Position numbers and translations under genes: made by a program
In this document: positions 47,171-59,521 of the stretch, piece by piece
Layout of the letters: each line of letters begins with the position of its first letter
How positions within the stretch are numbered: the stretch's first letter is position 1
Notes under the pieces: generated by a model
What the model was told of the DNA's origin: nothing
Database searches by the model: none
Seen by the model: the letters and a program-made list of their open reading frames with translations, nothing else
DNA from: Siphonodentalium dalli
Taxonomy: Eukaryota; Mollusca; Scaphopoda; Gadilida; Siphonodentaliidae
NCBI GenBank assembly: GCA_032622095.1
Contig: CP136061.1
Span: 260,370,077-260,434,076 of the forward strand
DNA: 64,000 nucleotides
Direction: 5' to 3'

Positions 47171-49670
47171 GTCAACTGCAGAATACCCACTCCGATCCTA
47201 ATGATTGTTCGGCGACATGATACCAATATATGGTCATGTGCTGTAAAACATATGCAACTGTTAAATTAATACCAACCATTAGGTAAATGGGAAACGTATG
47301 GATGCCTCTAATTTAGAAGCCCAGTTCTCTATATTTGTGACGTCATATTATTTTCACAGATCGTATAAAGAAGTTCCATGCATTGTTGGCGTTAAACTAA
47401 CTCTCATTTCTCTTAGTCAAGTATTGACACTTGCACATGTTTAAACTTGGCTACTAATATATTGTCAGTGGTATGTACATATAGGATGTACTGTTTTATG
47501 TAGACCGTGCACGTTCCCTTAACACGGTCCGCCATTTGGTATCACCCGCCTTGTTCGTTGTTATTATAATTGAAGGAAAATGATGCTGTCTAATTACGTT
47601 ACACTCAGCCTTTTACACTTTGCAGCCTCTCTCGTGTCTTTTATTCCAGTTAATTGTCAGTAATATGACAATTTGTATAGCATCGATTTTTTATATCTTG
47701 CAGCCAACGTGGAATGTAGAGTATGGAGTGTAACCAATAATGTTTACATTAATACCATCACTAGTGTCAGCGTTATACATCGCCGAAATTACATGTGTCG
47801 ATATATACGAACACCATATAAGTCAATAGCTAACAATTAACCCTTTATTTACTAAATGGATTATCCAAATCAGATATAAAGGTATACATTGGAATGGTCT
47901 ATTATTCATTTGGAGAGCTGTTAAAACAATTAGCAGACGATAGTCAGACGAACAGATAAAACAAGAACTGAAGGATTCATATTCATTGCTGGGAAATGTT
48001 CTATGGTCGTCTGTTCAACTTAGTATATGGTCATGTCATAAGGGAACTACTCGTCAATGATTAACTAATATGTAAAGTATTAAAACGAAAACCATTCAAA
48101 TAATAAGAAAAATATATCTGCATGTGATATGTTGGTGATAACATGTGTAGTGCTCTAAGTTTTCCAATTTGCAAGTTTCTTGTAGAAGTTGTATGGTATG
48201 ATCCCCGCAATGATAGCATGCATATACATTTCAAATTCCAAATTAACCTCTTCTGTATACTTAATGGATTATCCAGGTAATGCATTGGCCTAACAATTGT
48301 TTACAATTTTAATAATTTTTTCTTGTATTCTTTAACAATTATATAATTTCACCCATACAGAGCCCCAGACAAACATGAGCAGATGACACTCTTCTATATG
48401 CTTCTACATATGTGTGGGGCTCCCTGCAGGGTAATGGATGTTTTTTATTTTATGTCCTAAAAATTGTAAGAAACATTTATTTAAAAAAAATGATAAAAAA
48501 TTGTTAGGCCAATGCATTCTCTTATATGTGCGAGGCGACCTATGAGAATGCATTGGCACAGGGTCAACTGCAGAATACCCACTCCGATCCTAATGATTGT
48601 TCGGCGACATGATACCAATATATGGTCATGTGCTGTAAAACATATGCAACTGTTAAATTAATACCAACCATTAGGTAAATGGGAAACGTATGGATGCCTC
48701 TAATTTAGAAGCCCAGTTCTCTATATTTGTGACGTCATATTATTTTCACAGATCGTATAAAGAAGTTCCATGCATTGTTGGCGTTAAACTAACTCTCATT
48801 TCTCTTAGTCAAGTATTGACACTTGCACATGTTTAAACTTGGCTACTAATATATTGTCAGTGGTATGTACATATAGGATGTACTGTTTTATGTAGACCGT
48901 GCACGTTCCCTTAACACGGTCCGCCATTTGGTATCACCCGCCTTGTTCGTTGTTATTATAATTGAAGGAAAATGATGCTGTCTAATTACGTTACACTCAG
49001 CCTTTTACACTTTGCAGCCTCTCTCGTGTCTTTTATTCCAGTTAATTGTCAGTAATATGACAATTTGTATAGCATCGATTTTTTATATCTTGCAGCCAAC
49101 GTGGAATGTAGAGTATGGAGTGTAACCAATAATGTTTACATTAATACCATCACTAGTGTCAGCGTTATACATCGCCGAAATTACATGTGTCGATATATAC
49201 GAACACCATATAAGTCAATAGCTAACAATTAACCCTTTATTTACTAAATGGATTATCCAAATCAGATATAAAGGTATACATTGGAATGGTCTATTATTCA
49301 TTTGGAGAGCTGTTAAAACAATTAGCAGACGATAGTCAGACGAACAGATAAAACAAGAACTGAAGGATTCATATTCATTGCTGGGAAATGTTCTATGGTC
49401 GTCTGTTCAACTTAGTATATGGTCATGTCATAAGGGAACTACTCGTCAATGATTAACTAATATGTAAAGTATTAAAACGAAAACCATTCAAATAATAAGA
49501 AAAATATATCTGCATGTGATATGTTGGTGATAACATGTGTAGTGCTCTAAGTTTTCCAATTTGCAAGTTTCTTGTAGAAGTTGTATGGTATGATCCCCGC
49601 AATGATAGCATGCATATACATTTCAAATTCCAAATTAACCTCTTCTGTATACTTAATGGATTATCCAGGT
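46887..49670. repeat. Exact 1392-bp tandem duplication
   Basis: Unit 1 is 46887-48278 and unit 2 is 48279-49670. Anchors agree (GTCAACTGCAG at 47171 and 48563) and no difference was noticed by eye. The first breakpoint lies inside a family A palindrome arm and the second after ATTATCCAGGT in a dispersed repeat. The unit contains the right half of a family A element and otherwise no recognised gene. Confidence 0.95.
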
Positions 49671-50061
49671 CAGTTAAAATATAAATCGTAATGGTATATT
49701 ATTCACTTGGATGGATGTACATGTAACATAAGCAGACGACTGCACATACAAGTGTAGACGGGATCCTATTTATTGAGGAAAATGTTTAGATAATACGTTC
49801 AACAAACGACCTAAGTTCATCAGAACAATTCCTATGAGATGACTGCTCATCGATGACGCTTTAGTATATATAGGGTTGAACTTATTATCTGAACAATTCC
49901 TATGGGAAAACTGCTCATCGATGCCGCTTTAGTATACATTTTGTGTACAGGGTTAACATGTGTATCACGTCATCACTTATCGATGTTATAATACATATCA
50001 GTAAAATCAACGTATTTATTCTCATCACTCAGACTTACATTATTTAAGCAATATACATTCT
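49671..50061. repeat. Dispersed repeat fragment and short duplication
   Basis: CGTAATGGTATATTATTCACTTGG near 49687 is another GGAATGxTCTATTATTCA-type copy. Near 49818-49935 GAACAATTCCTATG, ACTGCTCATCGATG and GCTTTAGTATA are repeated once in tandem. Confidence 0.55.
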
Positions 50062-50544
50062 TTGCTGCTCCTACAACAATGTTTAATGACAGCATGGCCA
50101 CGATCGTTCATATCAGGTTTAAAAATGATCTACCCTCCATCCACTAAGTCAGCTTTCTGTGCGGATTATTTCTGTCCACCAATTGACATTCTGTCAAATT
50201 TGATCGAACCGAATGTAAAATTTGTCAACATGACTGTCACGTATTTTGTCAAACTGCTCTCCCACGTTTTAGACAACATACATACACAACATAGTACTGA
50301 TAACAGTTATCTCATTCGCTCTAGTTTTGTCGTCGAAGGCTATACTGCTGTCCTTATATGGTTTCGTTTATATCTCCCACACTATATAGAAAGCAACACT
50401 AGCGTGACATTGGTGCTTATGTATCCAGCAAATATACCAACTTTCAATAATATAGTGATATCCGGCTACTCCAACATATCCTCCTCAACCAGGAATATGT
50501 GGTCGTTAATTAGACATTTCTCACATACATGTGTACATGTATAA
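50062..50544 (+). CDS. Unassigned 160-codon reading frame, doubtful
   Basis: The longest plus-strand frame in the window outside repeats. It starts MLLLQQCLMTAWPRSF and ends HFSHTCVHV. It contains several hydrophobic stretches (for example NMTVTYFVKLLSHVL and VLIWFRLYLPHYI) and N-x-S/T sites, but no domain I recognise. In AT-rich DNA of this size a frame this long is marginal by chance. No promoter, splice site or polyadenylation signal was identified to support it. It could be an exon of an unknown gene, part of an old mobile element, or random. Confidence 0.15.
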   Translation: MLLLQQCLMTAWPRSFISGLKMIYPPSTKSAFCADYFCPPIDILSNLIEPNVKFVNMTVTYFVKLLSHVLDNIHTQHSTDNSYLIRSSFVVEGYTAVLIWFRLYLPHYIESNTSVTLVLMYPANIPTFNNIVISGYSNISSSTRNMWSLIRHFSHTCVHV

Positions 50545-52340
50545 ATTTAATTCACAAATGAATTTTATATCAGTCACTGCGAAATAAGTTGTTCTGCTAT
50601 TACAAATATCCAACCAATATGGTGTCAAGTGTGGGTTACTTCCCAATAATTGAGTGTTTTACCGCAGTGATCCAATGACAGACTCGCAATGTAGCAGCTG
50701 CAAATGCCAGACAACATTGGGTCTTTTTTTGGCATTTTCCAACACTTAGAACAACGAGTTACCACTTTTGCTTTTGCGGAACTTCTCTAGTAGAAACTTT
50801 TCGGAAAACTTACAGTTATAGTTTAAATTTATAGTAGGATCATATGTTAATTGATTAGGTGATACAACTTAATGGGTCACAACAGGCACTAATGGCAGTG
50901 CACTACCAAACAATGAGCCACCAAATACAATAAAACAGTATGAGGATTAACACTAATGAATACTTTGTCATAAAGTTGAATGTTAAATAGATTGTGGGTA
51001 ATGGTATATTGTCAAGTGACAAATAAAGTCTAGACACGGTATTCGAAGGTATGGACATAATTATATATAATGTTAGATGTTAAATCAAACAACAAATATT
51101 CATTAATTGCATGTGAGATAAGAAAATGAGGATTTAATTTAGCCAAAGATTTTATTATTTTGCCAATCGAAATCAGAATTGGCCAAACATTGGCGAACAT
51201 ATTCGGCCCAGCGTTAACACTGCATTGTTGTACCACACTAATGTATGTATGACAATATGTAGCTGATATGCATAATGAATTATCGATATCCGTAAGATAT
51301 GGAAAATAAAAAAAATATATATGAAATTATGAAACATGACTGGTAGTCAGTGTGTATCCGAGTCCAATCTCTTTGGTTTTCGATTCCATAGAAACATGCC
51401 GCTTCCACTGATTGGACAAGTGGTTGATGTCTCTTGGATGATGGGACACAGTGACACAGTGATTCCATCATGTTTGTAGCTATAATTAATACTAATTATA
51501 AATATTGCAAAACATCTCTAGTTATAAGAGACAACGTGTAGCTATCCGGTTCATGTATATATTACATTTGTTCCAGTTACCTCACATGAACCCCATGCGA
51601 ACGTTAGCAATAAGCACATAGCTAATTGATATGTCAACGTACGCAGAAGTGTGGTGCATTTGGAACAGGAATATACTTATGCTTTAAATGTACTCGACAT
51701 TGAGTTCAAATAAAATAAATGATATACCTGCCGAATGCCTCGGGGCTTGTCCGATTAGTTTGGCCATATATACAGCAGTTGTAACAAGGCCGCATTGTTA
51801 GAACAAAAAGGTTTACCGGGTTCAAACAATTCCATCAATCATCCACCTGTATCAAACACGACGTACTCCAAAAGAGTTGCAATGAAAACACTTTACAAAC
51901 TATATATACCGTAATACGTCAACCTCTGCATACTAACCATTCGTCCATTTGCTGGACTCTCGCATAGATACAACCTCTGCATACTAATCATTCGTCCATT
52001 TGCTCAATAATTCGTGATGCGTTAATCTGACGTAAAACATTGAATATTTGAATAAACTAATCGACGTAATGTTTAACCCTTGTGATTTTGCGCCCGAATC
52101 GAACGCGTGGCGATTACGGTATATGCTCACTACAATACATATAAAATAGTGACCTTTTGTTGAGTTTTCATTCCCGACCGGGGATTCCACGTCAGTAGCG
52201 CCAATCAGAACTCACTATTAGTAGAACCAAGCTATTAAAGGAGTCCAATCGAAACGACTATATATAACGACTATAGTAGCGCGATGTGACGTATTTTTGG
52301 GAATCCCGCAAAACTTTCAAGAAATGAAAAGTTGGCGGGA
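50545..52340. other. Intergenic stretch with one short duplication
   Basis: AACCTCTGCATACTAA-CATTCGTCCATTTGCT blocks are repeated about 61 bp apart (51925-52010). No gene recognised. Confidence 0.45.
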
Positions 52341-52360
52341 ATCCGATATATATATATAGA
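52341..52360 (+). promoter_or_regulatory. TATA-like run ahead of a candidate small gene
   Basis: GATATATATATATAGACTC lies about 60 bp upstream of the ATG at 52413. It would place a start site near 52370-52385. Such runs are common in AT-rich DNA. Confidence 0.2.
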
Positions 52361-52412
52361 CTCAGTGTACCTATGAATCTGAATGTATGTTTACAAAGAC
52401 TTACAAGACACT

Positions 52413-52694
52413 ATGTCGTTATTGCCTTGTGCACCAAAATTACACGCAAGCGGGACCACACGCGGTACTATACACCGCCGTATTATAAAGCTTTGTGCGA
52501 TGACCAAAGACATGACTTCCTGCGTTCATGGCTCTTATACTCTCTACTCGTCTTCCATCTGCCCAGACAATATTGTTCGTGGTATTGAATACTTTCCCTA
52601 TACCAGACCCGTGATTGAGCGACAAAGTGGCATAAGGGGGCCTCACGCTGTGTTAACACCATCCCCTGTTTACGACCCGAGACGGACAGAATGA
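52413..52694 (+). CDS. Candidate small single-exon gene, product unknown
   Basis: A 93-residue frame from ATG at 52413 to TGA, starting MSLLPCAPKLHASGTTRG and ending VLTPSPVYDPRRTE. An upstream in-frame ATG at 52383 would add ten residues. Local GC and residue variety are higher than in the surrounding AT-rich frames. A TATA-like run lies upstream, and an AATAAA polyadenylation signal at 52746-52751 is about 50 bp after the stop. It is basic and rich in proline, serine and tyrosine, with no signal peptide or membrane segment. I do not recognise the family. The antisense strand is also partly open here, so the coding strand is uncertain. Confidence 0.3.
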   Translation: MSLLPCAPKLHASGTTRGTIHRRIIKLCAMTKDMTSCVHGSYTLYSSSICPDNIVRGIEYFPYTRPVIERQSGIRGPHAVLTPSPVYDPRRTE

Positions 52695-52745
52695 CCACTT
52701 GAGAACAAATTTACCCCGCGCAAGAGAGAAATCCATTGATTCGCG

Positions 52746-52751
52746 AATAAA
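52746..52751 (+). terminator. AATAAA polyadenylation signal candidate
   Basis: AATAAA about 50 bp after the stop of the 93-residue frame. A T/G-rich stretch (CAAATGTCTTTTAGTGG) follows within 20-40 bp. Confidence 0.25.
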
Positions 52752-52826
52752 CCCCACACAAACAAATGTCTTTTAGTGGCATTTAGGGCTGAAATGAAAT
52801 TTACGGTGGAGAGACACTCCACTCAA

Positions 52827-53153
52827 TTACAGTTCTTTGTCGCTCCACTCTCGCCGCGGAGTAAATGCAATTTTCATCAATTCTGATGACAGAAGCTTGG
52901 TTGGAGATGTCCACGGGGTCGGTGAAAGGACATTGGCTACGAAATCTCGTGTTCTATATATGTTAATGTTCCCGGCCCGATCCGCGCTGTTGCTTTCCAG
53001 ACCTGTGGGTTGTGCAGCTGTTGGACATTCATTCATGAAAGCCCATATGTGCCACCATTGTCCATGTAACGTTGTCCACGCTGGAGTGGACCGAACCTTT
53101 GCATGCAGAACATTGCATGCTGTTTGCGGAATAATTTCATGTCGCTTCGACAG
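52827..53153 (-). CDS. Candidate coding segment on the minus strand, product unknown
   Basis: A 108-codon open segment closed by a stop after FTPRREWSDKEL. It includes TPAWTTLHGQWWHIWAF, MNECPTAAQPTGLESNS and PTPWTSPTKLLSSELM. Composition is protein-like, with W, P and charged residues and few low-complexity runs. The first ATG is internal (53036), so an upstream exon would be needed for the full segment, and no good acceptor was found. A 138-codon plus-strand frame overlaps it (52837-53253), so either may be the shadow. No polyadenylation signal was seen downstream. Confidence 0.15.
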   Translation of the reverse strand: MSKRHEIIPQTACNVLHAKVRSTPAWTTLHGQWWHIWAFMNECPTAAQPTGLESNSADRAGNINIYRTRDFVANVLSPTPWTSPTKLLSSELMKIAFTPRREWSDKEL

Positions 53154-53336
53154 TCAAGCAGAACCCATGCATGTTTACGAGAAACTTTGGAGTCTTATAA
53201 ACCATTTGCACACACCGGGTGGTCGTATACATATATTGTCGATAATGTGGTGAATATATGCATGTGCATGTATATTTCTGATTGTGTGGATGCCAATACT
53301 ATATATGTGAAAGATGTACTAGGTAGCCTAAATTGA

Positions 53337-54429
53337 TGTACATTTTCGTATATTTACTAAATACAGGCGCCATGGCATAACCTGCACTTTGCTAACCAAA
53401 ATAAATTGAGGGATCTTCGCCGCCCAGCCTGGCATTTATACCGCAAAAATAATCATCGAAAGCGCTGAACTGCACGTGCTTTCCAGTAGGCGTAAAGTGT
53501 TCCCGCACTGGCAGACCATTTAGTTGGACACACTCGAATTACATGGCCATTACCCCATATATCTGAAGCACTGGGAAAATATAGCATTTCCGTTCAACTG
53601 AACACCCATCGATATAATTATCGTCCGATTCACAGATACGCTGTAGATTACCCGGTTATTACCTAAATTACCGATTGCAGGTGCATTTAGTCAACAACTT
53701 TATGCCGTTCGCGTTGGTGATCGTGAATCCAAAATGAAGCTGCCCATCATGGTTAGCTTGTTTAACTATTCAACACCCCAACATAAATCATCGTGTTTTG
53801 ATTGCCGACTATGATTTATTGGACGATACCCCATGTTAACTGTTGACAACTATATTTGATTTGCATCTCGCAATTTTCAAAGTAAGTAAGTACAGCAGTA
53901 TAGAGTGTGCGTCGTGTGAAGTTGCATCGGGGTGTATATTATTTTTCACATCGGTGATTCGCTGCTTGCTATGGAAATAAAGCCAAGGGACGTCGAATAA
54001 GAGGGGGCAGCTGATCCGAGTGCCCTCATGGATAAAGTATACCCTTGCATTCTTAACCAGCGTATCATGGAACCCCCATGAGGCAAAAATTACCGGTTTA
54101 TCTCAGATTTATTTACCACTTCACACGACCCACCCTGAGGATAAACACCAGATCAGGTGCCATTATTACATTTAGCTGAAATCCACAAATAAACCCCCTC
54201 AACCCTTGCCCCACCCCTTGATACCGCCAAATATAGTGATCCTATCCCATTGACCACCCCACTCCACCCCACCCCACCCACGATATTACCATCTATGTAT
54301 ATATCTGTCGAGTTAGCCTAACAATACATGTAACGCATGCGCAACACTCTACTCTACTGAACATTGTGTAATAATTGGGTCTCAATTAAGTCTGTTATAT
54401 ATGACGATTTGAGTGAAATTAAACCTATA
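53337..54429. other. Intergenic stretch, nothing recognised
   Basis: It includes a CCACCCCA-type simple run near 54255-54285 and a GAGGGGGCAGCTGATCCGAG block near 54001 that weakly resembles the hAT MITE at 46326. No gene seen. Confidence 0.4.
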
Positions 54430-54433
54430 TTAA

Positions 54434-54765
54434 CCCTTTTAGGACTGGACCTTCCTGAAATTTTTCGAAAACCACGTGTTAGTGCATTCTCTTATATATG
54501 CGAGTCTCACATAGGGAGCCTCAGATATATGCGAGTCTCACATAGGGAGCCTCATATATATAAGAGAATGCATGGCTTACAAGGTCAATGTAAATATTGT
54601 TAGGCAAATGTATTCTCTTATATATGCGATGGAGCCTCGTTTATATAAGAGAAAGTATTTGCCTCAGAATATTTATCTTGGCCTTGTAAGCCAGTGAATT
54701 CTCTTATATATGCGAGGCTCCATATGGGAGACTCGCATATATGAGATAATACACTGGCACATGGT
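54434..54765. mobile_element. Family B element with multiple decayed palindromes
   Basis: TTAA at 54430-54433, then CCCTTTTAGGACTGGACCTT and TTTTTCGAAAACCACGTG. Three palindromic blocks follow (about 54484-54572, 54603-54664, 54690-54764), with centres CTCACATAGGGAG or CTCCATATGGGAG. The first has an extra TATGCGAGTCTCACATAGGG repeat. A proper right end was not found. Confidence 0.62.
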
Positions 54766-57233
54766 CTTTAATGCTGCGTCGGTGCCGCCCCCGTCAAGAA
54801 CGGTTACTAGAATGGTGATAAATACTCCATTAATCAGACAAAGCAGTATTGTTATATTTTTCAAAGAGAAAAAATATATCATGTCTCGTACACTACGAGC
54901 TCGGTGGAAAGTGATTTAACCCTTTGAATGATTAACACAATTTTGCGTTTCTCGAGTCTATGCCACGATACCTCCGGATAAAACGTGTCCTTTGATGGAA
55001 GTTGTGTTTCCGTTCTCTTAGTTGCTGCGGGAACGAAGAGAGTCCTTTATGACTATATCACTCCTTACAATATACATATATATATTTTATTATATCTATT
55101 TGTATTTGTACTTTTCATGTGTATATTGTAAATTAAAACTTCCCATCCAATCCACCTCTGTCGAGGCGTCGTTTGGAAAACTCCGACAAGACGGATACAA
55201 TGTATAACAGCAATAGCAATGATGCATACACTAACGGTTTCCATGGCAATGATGCATACACTATATAACGGTTTCAATAGCGATGGCATTTACATGCTAC
55301 CAAATCTTCCATGTTTCAGGTGTACCATTTCCCCAACAGTGCATTTGGTTGTCACTACGACATGGCCAATTATATGAACATTAGTCTCCGTACTATGCTT
55401 ACTACGCAAATCATGTCCCACCCAGTCTGAGATCTATTCCGAGTCAAGATGATTAAGATTTTTTTCTAACACCTGTATAGGAATCACCTATTGTGGGGAT
55501 CTCAATGATCTTCTTCCTATCAGATTCAAAAGATTGACGATCCCTTCAACCACACAAATACACAACTCGACCATGGCTCCATAGAAAGACCTTATCATGT
55601 CAACGGTCACCGTAAACAACCAACAACAAATCACAAGTCGGAACTACAGAACGACTTTCTGAATGTATAATTAGCACCGGTATTGAGCACCGTGGGACGG
55701 TGGTTTTTACTGGTAGTAACACCTATTATTTTCTTTGTTGAGCCCGTCGTGTTGTGACTCCTTCTGTGGACTGCTGATTAAAAGCTTTAAATGAGTTTGA
55801 ATGACTTATACACTAAAATATTAGTGTCACAGGCAACTCGCTTGTAATGGAAGCTTTGTATGCTATTATCAAGAATAAAGCACATCAATGCACAACACAA
55901 CATGCTGATTGCTTTCGGTTTACGCCCAAGTCTTGTACTGGATCCTGAACTATTACAGGTGATTCTCGCCATGCTGTACCCTATACACCCTGTGCATTTA
56001 TCTCGATGATATATAGTTGTGGCTATATATGAGTGTTGTCCCTCAAGATTGATTGTTATCTCTTATCAAAGAAACACAATCAGCGGAAATTCGTATGTCG
56101 TGCTTATTCACTGTGTTGCTAACTGTTACTCATCCCCAAACTGATTTGTCGACTCGATATTGATATGCGATGATTAACAATTTGATCGTAGCGTCACTAG
56201 AAATGTGCGAGAGTGTACATGTAGTTGTTAAAATAACATAATGTGTATACTACATAGCGAGGAAAGACAACCGACCACATCGAACTGATGGTCCAGATTG
56301 TTCTGGAAATTTTCTCATATTGAACTTACTGTATTTCAAAAACACAAATAAGCCTATATATCGGCATTATTTGAATCTGAATGACGCTCAATGTGAACGT
56401 AAATCGAATTACCAGAAGTAAGCTCTTTATAGTGTGTTTTCACTGTGGTCCGCATCATAAAACGGAACAACTGTTATAAGTCCACTATGGGCTTATTCCA
56501 GAATCGAATAAGTCTAATATGAATCTATGTGAATATGTAGGTCCAATATGAACCTATTTGCACGGTGTCGATGGAATTAGTTGGGGCCGAGGTCTGAAAC
56601 AATGGCGGGCGGGTTTCGGGAAACATCTCCATGTTTTGGCCGGCTAGATATTAGCGTTAACATGGGTTCATTGTAACATATTGGTACAGACAGTATTATT
56701 CGCGTGTACCTGCTCCTATCAGATGCAATGCCTCTATTCGACCAGAGGCCACGCTGTCGGTGGTATAGTGGCTTGTAACCTTAGGCCGAGATATCACAGT
56801 ATCATCTTAATTGATAGACCGCTGAGACCATTGAGGTTAGAAGAATCGCTGATTGAGATTAAATGTCGAACGGGTCATTAGTCGGTGTCTGTCGGAAACA
56901 ATATCTGATTCAGGTGCACAAATACACAGACAATCCGTATGTATCAAGCCTCTAAGTATGAATTATCTGCCCGGGAATGGTATTTATGCCGGCTATCTGT
57001 TCTAATAATCACGGACATAACCTACCTTTGATTGCAAATAACCCAAGGCATACCACACCGACCACTCGGTAATGCTAATCCATATATATGCATATATAAG
57101 TGTTTACCAGCTTGTTGGTGCAGTGCCTAGCGGTCAGGGATCACATTGTATCAATTTGAAATAAAATGAGGGATTTTGAAATGCGAAAAAGGAGGATTGT
57201 TTTTTTATAAAGGTCCATGACATATTTGATAAA
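54766..57233. other. Intergenic stretch, nothing recognised
   Basis: Small echoes only: GCAATGATGCATACACTA is repeated near 55217 and 55246. No coding frame with recognisable motifs. Confidence 0.4.
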
Positions 57234-57537
57234 CAAGGACGTGCTTAGAGGGTCTCCAATTTTGGGAGCCCACTTTAAACTCATCAACTGCACACCCCCC
57301 CCCCCTTTTTGTGGAACAGAACAAACTCCCAGGTTCACGAAAGTCCATATGCACCGCCTCTTCAATTGGAACGTTGCAACTGATATCTCAAACTATCCAA
57401 CAACTGTTAGAAATTTCCAACTAGTGTTGTGTCAGGCATGGTATTTCCAACTAGTGTTGTGTCAGGCATGGTATTTCCAACTGTTGAACATTATAACCAA
57501 GCTGGAGTGAGACACCCCATTCACCACCAGCACGTCC
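57234..57537. mobile_element. Diverged short hAT-like element
   Basis: Starts CAAGGACGTGCTTAGAGGGTC and ends GAGTGAGACACCCC, CACCAGCACGTCC, resembling the ends and subterminal blocks of 2588-3755. A 30-bp unit (CCAACTAGTGTTGTGTCAGG plus CATGGTATTT) is duplicated at about 57418-57478. No target duplication was established. Confidence 0.5.
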
Positions 57538-58272
57538 ATACTCATGTTGTGGCGGCATGCAAATCAGTGGTATCACGACATAGTCTGACTAATTTCCGGC
57601 TGTGAGGCTGTGAGGCTATGATTTCTCTGTTGAGTCGAAACTGTTTTCACATAAGCGCCACTCCCTTATTAAATATGTATTGTTTATCGATGCATTTGTT
57701 AAAGTAGCGCTCTCGTGTTAAACTGATAGAGTTTTTAGTTTATATGTTACTAGTTTTAACGAAACGCCCTTGTTCTCAGCGCTATATTAAACGGACATGG
57801 CTCATTCGAGCTTCCAAATTTAGTCTACGTATAATTTGGAAGGAGAAATAAGATAGGTTGACAAATACTCGAAATATTGGTATACCGGCTGCATATGCTG
57901 AAATTGTTTTTGCCATAGTCACAACCATCTTGCAAGCAGTTTTCAATGAATCGCACAGAAGTGAAATAAACGCTCTCTATTACTACCATATCAGGAATAG
58001 ACTAACAGTGAACGCTCTTTTCTGTTCCATGCCGTGCACATTGCTGTTGTCTGTTTGTGACCCCAACAACGTGTTCAAAGTTGTATTTGTGATGACTTCA
58101 ATGCGTCTTTCTGAGACATATAATTCCCTTGGAAAGTTAGTTCAAGTATTTATCGGCCTATTTCGATACCGGGAAAAATCCAAAAGCAAATATTTGTAGG
58201 TGTATTTTTGAGCGCAAACCGCCATGTGGATTTACGTGACCATATATTACATGTATATCTCTATTTTACACT
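57538..58272. other. Intergenic stretch with shared motifs
   Basis: An inverted copy of the MITE module (AACGCTCTCTATTACTACCA then TATCAGGAAT then AACGCTCTTTTC) lies at 57969-58022. ATTAAACGGACATGGCTCAT near 57788 recurs as ATTAAACGGACATGGCTAGT near 59298. A 113-codon plus-strand frame here crosses these motifs and is not supported. Confidence 0.45.
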
Positions 58273-58276
58273 TTAA

Positions 58277-58504
58277 CCCTTTCACCACGGAAGCTGCGCT
58301 TGTGCAGCATTAACGATCATGTACCAGTGCATTATTTTATATATAAGAAAATGCTATGGCTAACAAGGTTGAGGTAAATACTGATAGGCCAATGCATTAT
58401 CTTATATATGCGAGGCTCCCTATGGGGGACTCGCATTTATAAGAGATTGCATATATAGGCATAGGGTGTTCGCAAAATTTCAGGAAGCTCCAGTCATGGA
58501 AGCG
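58277..58504. mobile_element. Family B element, decayed
   Basis: TTAA at 58273-58276, then CCCTTTCACCACGGAAGC. The right end is TTCGCAAAATTTCAGGAAGC, TCCAGTCATGGAAGCG, followed by ATAA. Inside are two decayed palindromes of the GCATTATCTTATATATGCGAG type. Confidence 0.68.
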
Positions 58505-59517
58505 ATAAGTGACAATATCATATCTGTTTTTTACACCTTAAAGTATATTTGTGATTGTCGCCCGCATAGTTCACAATATATGGGCGCAAGCGACCCCATA
58601 CCCCACATTAGCGACTCGCTCATACAAAGACTCAGAAGCACTCCATTAATTGTTGTAGTTATTAGTACCGGCCTGCGGGTATTTGGCTAATTCGTCTGAA
58701 CTACTTCATGATATTCATATATTAGGAATAATCACAGCCATAATACAATAATGAAATGAGAAAGTGATGAATATGTACTGATAATGTCAAAACTAGCACC
58801 AATTTGTCGAGTTAATATGGAGTAATTGAGTCGAAAACACCGCGTTTAACGATGTGCGTCAGACCGAGGGTTGAATTCATTTAGACGAAAGTGATCATTA
58901 TTGCGTTAAATGAAAACGAGGTTGGTGTAGCCGGGGTGTCTGTGATTTTGGTGGCTTTCTGTCGTGGTGTTCGTGTGTGGCTCTCCCTCTATCCCATTTG
59001 ATCCCAGCAGGCAGGTCAACACACCTTAATTAGAGGTGTAGTTTGATATACTCTATACTATAGGGTGTGTAAATTGAATCTGCATGTCTAGCGCCAACTA
59101 CGTCACAATTACATAGGGTACATTGTCTATAATGCGTTTGCTGTCTACATATAATTATATTTTAGACATCATGTTCGTAGTAATTGACGATAAACTCATA
59201 TTGCCATGTTGTTTAGAATAAGACGCATTACAACGAACTGAAAGTCTACAGCTGTGTCTAATTAAAAAATTAAATAGGTATCTCCTTCTGCCTAAAATTA
59301 AACGGACATGGCTAGTTCGAATCCCAAAAGTGTGTACATTGTATACATCATTTGGTAAGAGGTATCTCAGAACATACACACGAAGAAGATTTCAGAACGA
59401 ATTCGTCGATATAGCAACGAAAACGCGTGTGGCTTTAATATCAGTATGTATTCACAAAAGTTATCCCTTAGACTCACACAAACATTGTTTCGGTATGCAT
59501 TGATGGATTAAAGGTAC
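58505..59517. other. Intergenic stretch, nothing recognised
   Basis: No supported gene or repeat other than the 20-bp echo near 59298. Confidence 0.4.
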
Positions 59518-59521
59518 GGTT

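Noticed and set aside
53990-54060. Another hAT MITE copy (GAGGGGGCAGCTGATC)
   Set aside because: Only a short G-rich resemblance; no ends or target duplication.
57858-58199. 113-codon frame with hydrophobic segments
   Set aside because: The frame crosses the dispersed AACGCTCT module, has no support from signals, and matches no family I know.
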